Assembly (NCBI RefSeq): GCF_900182615.1
Contig: NZ_FXTE01000001.1
Coordinates: 558,001-622,000 of the forward strand
Length of the DNA stretch: 64,000 nt
Source: Ruegeria faecimaris
GTDB lineage: Bacteria > Pseudomonadota > Alphaproteobacteria > Rhodobacterales > Rhodobacteraceae
Direction: 5' to 3'
The notes below the pieces were generated by a model. It made no database searches. It was given only the letters and a program-made list of their open reading frames with translations, and had not been told where the DNA came from. Of this stretch, positions 61,149-64,000 are shown piece by piece. Position 1 is the first letter of the stretch. The number at the start of each line of letters is the position of its first letter. A program made the position numbers and the translations under genes.

Positions 61149-63509
61149 TCAGAACCTCGCCTGAATGGTCAGGTCGAAATTCTGTTCCTTGTCAAAGTCC
61201 TCTTTCTTGAGCGCTTGCGAAAAGTTAAAGCGCAGCGGGCCAAACGGTGTTTCCCATAGGACTGCAACACCCAGAACATGACGGATAGACCCATCCGCAC
61301 CGACAATGTTGGCACCCGAAGTGTTTACATCGTCGATATTGTACAGGTTACCGAAATCATAGAACACGCCTCCGCGCAGGCCCAATTCTTCGGGCAAGCC
61401 CAGAGGAAAGTCCGATTCCAGACGCGCGACCCAATAGTAATTCCCGCCGATAGCGTCATCCTGACCATTTGACAGATCCCGTGGCCCCAAACCGGCTGGC
61501 TCGAACCCGCGGAATTTATTGGGGCCCAACACAAAGCGATCCAACGTCCGGCTGAAATCGTTGCCAGTCCAGTGCATTGCACCCATTTCAAGCGATGCAC
61601 GAAGAACGACTTCTTCACTCAGAACGCGTGTTTGGGCAATCCCGCGTGCGCTGGTTTTGTAGAACTTGTTGTCCCCACCCAGCCCAGCGGCATCCAGGCC
61701 AACCTCAAACAGAACACCGGCATTGGGGTTAAGCCCACCAAGGCGGCTGTCATATACATAGGACACACCCAGAGAACTTGTCGTGCGTTCACCCTGATCA
61801 ATCTCAGAGGCGATGACCGCGCCGTTTGCCTCGTTGTCCTGCTGCTTCATCTCGCTGTTTTCCCAGGCATAGCGAACGCGCAACGAAGAAAGCTCTCCGA
61901 TCGCATAGCTCAACTGAGGGTTAAAGAACACACGCTCGGTGTTATAGCTGGCAAAACTGGAGTCGGTCGACGCCAAACCCAGACCAAGATCAAAGCGAAG
62001 CTTGCGGCCCAAAAGATAGGGTTCGGTGAAATTCAGGGAGTACTCTTCTGAATCCTGAGCGGTCGAAATCGTAACCCCGACGGTCTGTCCACGGCCTAGG
62101 AAGTTTGACTCACTTAGGCCGATTGCAATGCCGAAACCGTCAGAGATCGAGTAGCTACCACCGAGGCTGAGCGAGCCTGTTGGCTGTTCTTCGACGTCGA
62201 CATCCACGATCACTTGGCTGGGCGTCGAACCCTCGCGCGGTTCAACATCAGCGACAGCGAAATAGCCCAATGCCCGGATACGTTCAGCCGCCTGCCGAAT
62301 TTCTCGCGGGTTGAACGGGTCACCCTCGACGGTGTCGAATTGACGACGGATCACGCGGTCAAGCGTTGTGGTGTTGCCCTCGATGTCGATACGCTCGACA
62401 AAGATACGCGGTCCTTTGGTCAGAACGAATTCAACATCCAGCGTCAAATCACGTGCATTGCGCGTGACGCGCGGCTCAACCCGCAGAAAGTCCACCCCTT
62501 GCCGAATGCCCAGACGCTCTTGCCTGGCGATAGAGTTTTCGACCAGTGAAGGAGAATAGGTGACACCCGGCTTGATCTTGAGTGCGGCCTGATACTCTGC
62601 CGCATCAACACCGGGTATTTCGCTTACGGTGGTGATCTTGCCGAATGAGAATTTCTGACCTTCAGTTACATTCATCACCAGGAAAAACGCGTCGCGCTCA
62701 CGTGTGAATTCAACATTGGCGCTGTTGACGCGGAAATCGACATAGCCACGCGACAAGTAGAAATCACGGATGACTTGTTTGTCGAACTCGATCCGGTCAG
62801 CGATAAAAGTATCGCCCCGCAGGAACGTGCGCAGGAAATTGGCTTGCTTGGTTTCAAGCACACGGCGCAGACGCCGGTCGGAATAAGCCCGGTTGCCAAC
62901 AAAGCTTACGCGCTCAACCTCGATCGTCGTACCTTCGGAGATTTCAAAAACGAGGTCTACCCGATTGTCGCTGCGGCGGATGATTCTGGGGATGACGGTT
63001 GCTGCAACACGTCCTTGAGCCAAATAGATTTCGGCAATCATGTCTGCGTCAGCTTCAGCGACCTGAGGCGTAAAGACCCGGCGGGGTTGAGACGAAACGG
63101 CATTGAGCAACAGCTCATCCTTGAGCCTCTTGTTACCCTCGATGCTGATCTGGTTGATCGTCGGATATTCCTGAACTTTGATGACCAAAGTGCTGCCACG
63201 AGGGGTCAAATCGACTGTTTCAAAAACACCACTGTCAAGCAGCCGTTGGAAGGCATCGTTGAGTTGTCCAGCTGTCACCGTCTGCCCAGGTTCGATTCCC
63301 GAACGTGCAATGATTGTCGATGTCTCGATGCGCCTGTTCCCCTCAACTTCGAACGAGTTGATGGTGTAGCTTTGCGCCTGAGCAGCCTGCGGCAGTGACA
63401 GCAAACTAACTGTGGCAAATAAGAAAAAGAATGTTAGGGCCTGCCACAAAATCTTGTTTACCGGCTTTTGCCCCCCGCAGGATGTGCCTGCGCCTCGCCT
63501 GTCGGTCAT
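61149..63509 (-). CDS. bamA: Outer-membrane protein assembly factor BamA
   Basis: A 786-residue Omp85 protein. After a cleaved leader (TM-like LTFFFLFATVSLLSL, then AQA) come five POTRA repeats (about 48-420), each with a beta-alpha-alpha-beta-beta pattern (SFEVEGNRRI, SIEGNKRLKDELLL, SFVGNRAYSDRRLR), and a 16-strand barrel with the VRF-like lid SFGPLRFNFSQAL and a C-terminal aromatic (TIQARF). It inserts outer-membrane beta-barrels. Its ribosome site is weak. Confidence 0.95.
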   Translation of the reverse strand: MTDRRGAGTSCGGQKPVNKILWQALTFFFLFATVSLLSLPQAAQAQSYTINSFEVEGNRRIETSTIIARSGIEPGQTVTAGQLNDAFQRLLDSGVFETVDLTPRGSTLVIKVQEYPTINQISIEGNKRLKDELLLNAVSSQPRRVFTPQVAEADADMIAEIYLAQGRVAATVIPRIIRRSDNRVDLVFEISEGTTIEVERVSFVGNRAYSDRRLRRVLETKQANFLRTFLRGDTFIADRIEFDKQVIRDFYLSRGYVDFRVNSANVEFTRERDAFFLVMNVTEGQKFSFGKITTVSEIPGVDAAEYQAALKIKPGVTYSPSLVENSIARQERLGIRQGVDFLRVEPRVTRNARDLTLDVEFVLTKGPRIFVERIDIEGNTTTLDRVIRRQFDTVEGDPFNPREIRQAAERIRALGYFAVADVEPREGSTPSQVIVDVDVEEQPTGSLSLGGSYSISDGFGIAIGLSESNFLGRGQTVGVTISTAQDSEEYSLNFTEPYLLGRKLRFDLGLGLASTDSSFASYNTERVFFNPQLSYAIGELSSLRVRYAWENSEMKQQDNEANGAVIASEIDQGERTTSSLGVSYVYDSRLGGLNPNAGVLFEVGLDAAGLGGDNKFYKTSARGIAQTRVLSEEVVLRASLEMGAMHWTGNDFSRTLDRFVLGPNKFRGFEPAGLGPRDLSNGQDDAIGGNYYWVARLESDFPLGLPEELGLRGGVFYDFGNLYNIDDVNTSGANIVGADGSIRHVLGVAVLWETPFGPLRFNFSQALKKEDFDKEQNFDLTIQARF

Positions 63510-63577
63510 ATTTTTCTCTACCCAGAATTTTAAGACTTTAAAGCTGAGTAACGGGATTGTCTGGCCTTGTCAAAAGC

Positions 63578-63608
63578 CGAAAAACAGAAAGCGGCCCATT
63601 GGGCCGCT
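63578..63608 (-). terminator. Intrinsic terminator before bamA
   Basis: AGCGGCCCA/TGGGCCGCT pairs in the minus direction with only a short loop, then TTTCTGTTTTT. It would end the transcript of the 42-residue protein (and possibly rseP) before bamA, implying a separate or attenuated bamA transcript. Confidence 0.7.
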
Positions 63609-63637
63609 GTTCAGCAAATAAAAAGAAAGGAACAGAA

Positions 63638-63766
63638 TCACATGGTGATCAGATAAGCGCATCCACCCATAGCCAACGCAGTCGCGCCGAAAAACAAGAT
63701 CGAGTCCCAGTTCAGCGCAAGCAGGAAGCTAAAGCTGCGATATGATTTTTTGATAGCATTCGCCAT
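63638..63766 (-). CDS. Small single-TM membrane protein (42 residues) between rseP and bamA
   Basis: A 42-residue frame, MANAIKKSYRSFSFLLALNW then DSILFFGATALAMGGCAYLI. A basic N-terminus precedes one long hydrophobic segment (about 20-41). AGAGG lies 6 bp upstream of the ATG and a terminator follows. It sits between rseP and bamA, both in envelope biogenesis, but its function is unknown. Confidence 0.6.
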   Translation of the reverse strand: MANAIKKSYRSFSFLLALNWDSILFFGATALAMGGCAYLITM

Positions 63767-63858
63767 GATCGCCTCTGACAGACAAAATTATGAAACGAAC
63801 ACATCCTATGAGGGAATTGGGGCGGAATTGCGACTAGATTGTGCAAGCTCCGCCCAAA

Positions 63859-64000
63859 TCAACAGAACAGGTCATTTGAGACGGAAAACAGCATCAGAGC
63901 CAGAATGATTGACACGCCGATGCCCATCAAAATCCGCAGCGCTTTGTCGCTGGGTGGTTTCCCGGAGATGGCCTCATATGCGTAAAATACCAAGTGTCCT
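63859..64000 (-). CDS. rseP: Site-2 zinc protease RseP, C-terminal end (cut by window edge)
   Basis: The last 46 codons of a minus-strand gene: GHLVFYAYEAISGKPPSDKA and LRILMGIGVSIILALMLF, ending SNDLFC. This matches the RseP C-terminal pattern (a Gly-His that follows the LDG zinc-ligand motif, a PPSD loop and a final TM). RseP cleaves anti-sigma factors in the membrane. The order rseP-bamA-skp-fabZ-lpxA is conserved in alphaproteobacteria. Confidence 0.8.
   Translation of the reverse strand, partial: GHLVFYAYEAISGKPPSDKALRILMGIGVSIILALMLFSVSNDLFC

Overview
The window is chromosomal DNA from an alphaproteobacterium, almost certainly a marine Roseobacter-group member of the Rhodobacteraceae (Ruegeria/Silicibacter-like). 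The case rests on the CtrA, SciP-like (DUF1153) and ChpT cell-cycle proteins, a 2-gene ornithine-lipid pathway (olsB-olsA) beside rpsB-tsf, a ribosomal protein L21 with a long C-terminal extension, LpxI instead of LpxH, a MocR/DUF1127 divergent pair, and moderately high GC with ATGA/TGATG-coupled operons. Genus is inferred from gene content and order; no database search was possible. I see no prophage, transposase, CRISPR array or plasmid functions: it reads as core genome with a few accessory metabolic islands.

Layout. 1-7.2 kb: Pho regulon, the 3' part of phoR then pstS-pstC-pstA-pstB-phoU-phoB behind a 3-repeat Pho box. 7.3-16.7 kb: acyl-CoA and dehydrogenase genes (gcdH, two SDRs, tesB, a class-C beta-lactamase-fold hydrolase, an HCCA-isomerase-like thioredoxin-fold protein, an APH-like kinase, an MDR reductase), then aroQ coupled to a luxR solo. 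16.7-17.1 kb: gene-free but rich in stem-loops, a candidate small RNA. 17.1-20.6 kb: tsf, rpsB, olsA, olsB. 20.7-27.1 kb: a DUF3553 protein, chpT, proA, proB, obgE, a GNAT, a LysE exporter, rpmA, rplU with a structured leader. 27.3-30.1 kb: two tandem secreted DUF2059 proteins, tRNA-Ser(CGA), and a membrane-anchored protein with five 11-residue repeats. 30.2-38.0 kb: an MDR reductase, then livH-livM-livG-livF, an acyl-CoA ligase and a periplasmic binding protein, which look like an uptake-and-activation system for a carboxylic acid. 38.1-43.5 kb: a YrbL-like protein, an SGNH hydrolase, rplM-rpsI, a GNAT, and a MocR regulator divergent from a DUF1127 gene. 43.5-49.9 kb: a PaaI-like thioesterase, an enoyl-CoA-hydratase homologue without the catalytic glutamates, trmFO, a methyltransferase, gluQ, hisI, a NifU/SufU-like protein, marC and a 40-residue membrane protein. 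50-55.5 kb: recG, ligA, ctrA, sciP. 55.5-64 kb: mnmA, a CadD-like transporter, then the envelope operon on the minus strand (rseP 3' end, a 42-residue membrane protein, bamA, skp/ompH, fabZ, lpxA, lpxI, lpxB).

How it fits together. Phosphate sensing and uptake (pst-pho) and ornithine-lipid synthesis (olsBA) are both parts of how roseobacters adapt to low phosphate. ChpT is the phosphotransferase that feeds CtrA, and the sciP-like gene just upstream of ctrA encodes a likely CtrA modulator; a CtrA-like box lies between the two. The right-hand operon builds lipid A precursors and inserts outer-membrane proteins. The least explained parts are the stem-loop-rich gap after luxR, the luxR ligand pocket, the 11-mer repeat protein, an inverted repeat before trmFO, the MocR/DUF1127 control region, and the 40- and 42-residue membrane proteins.
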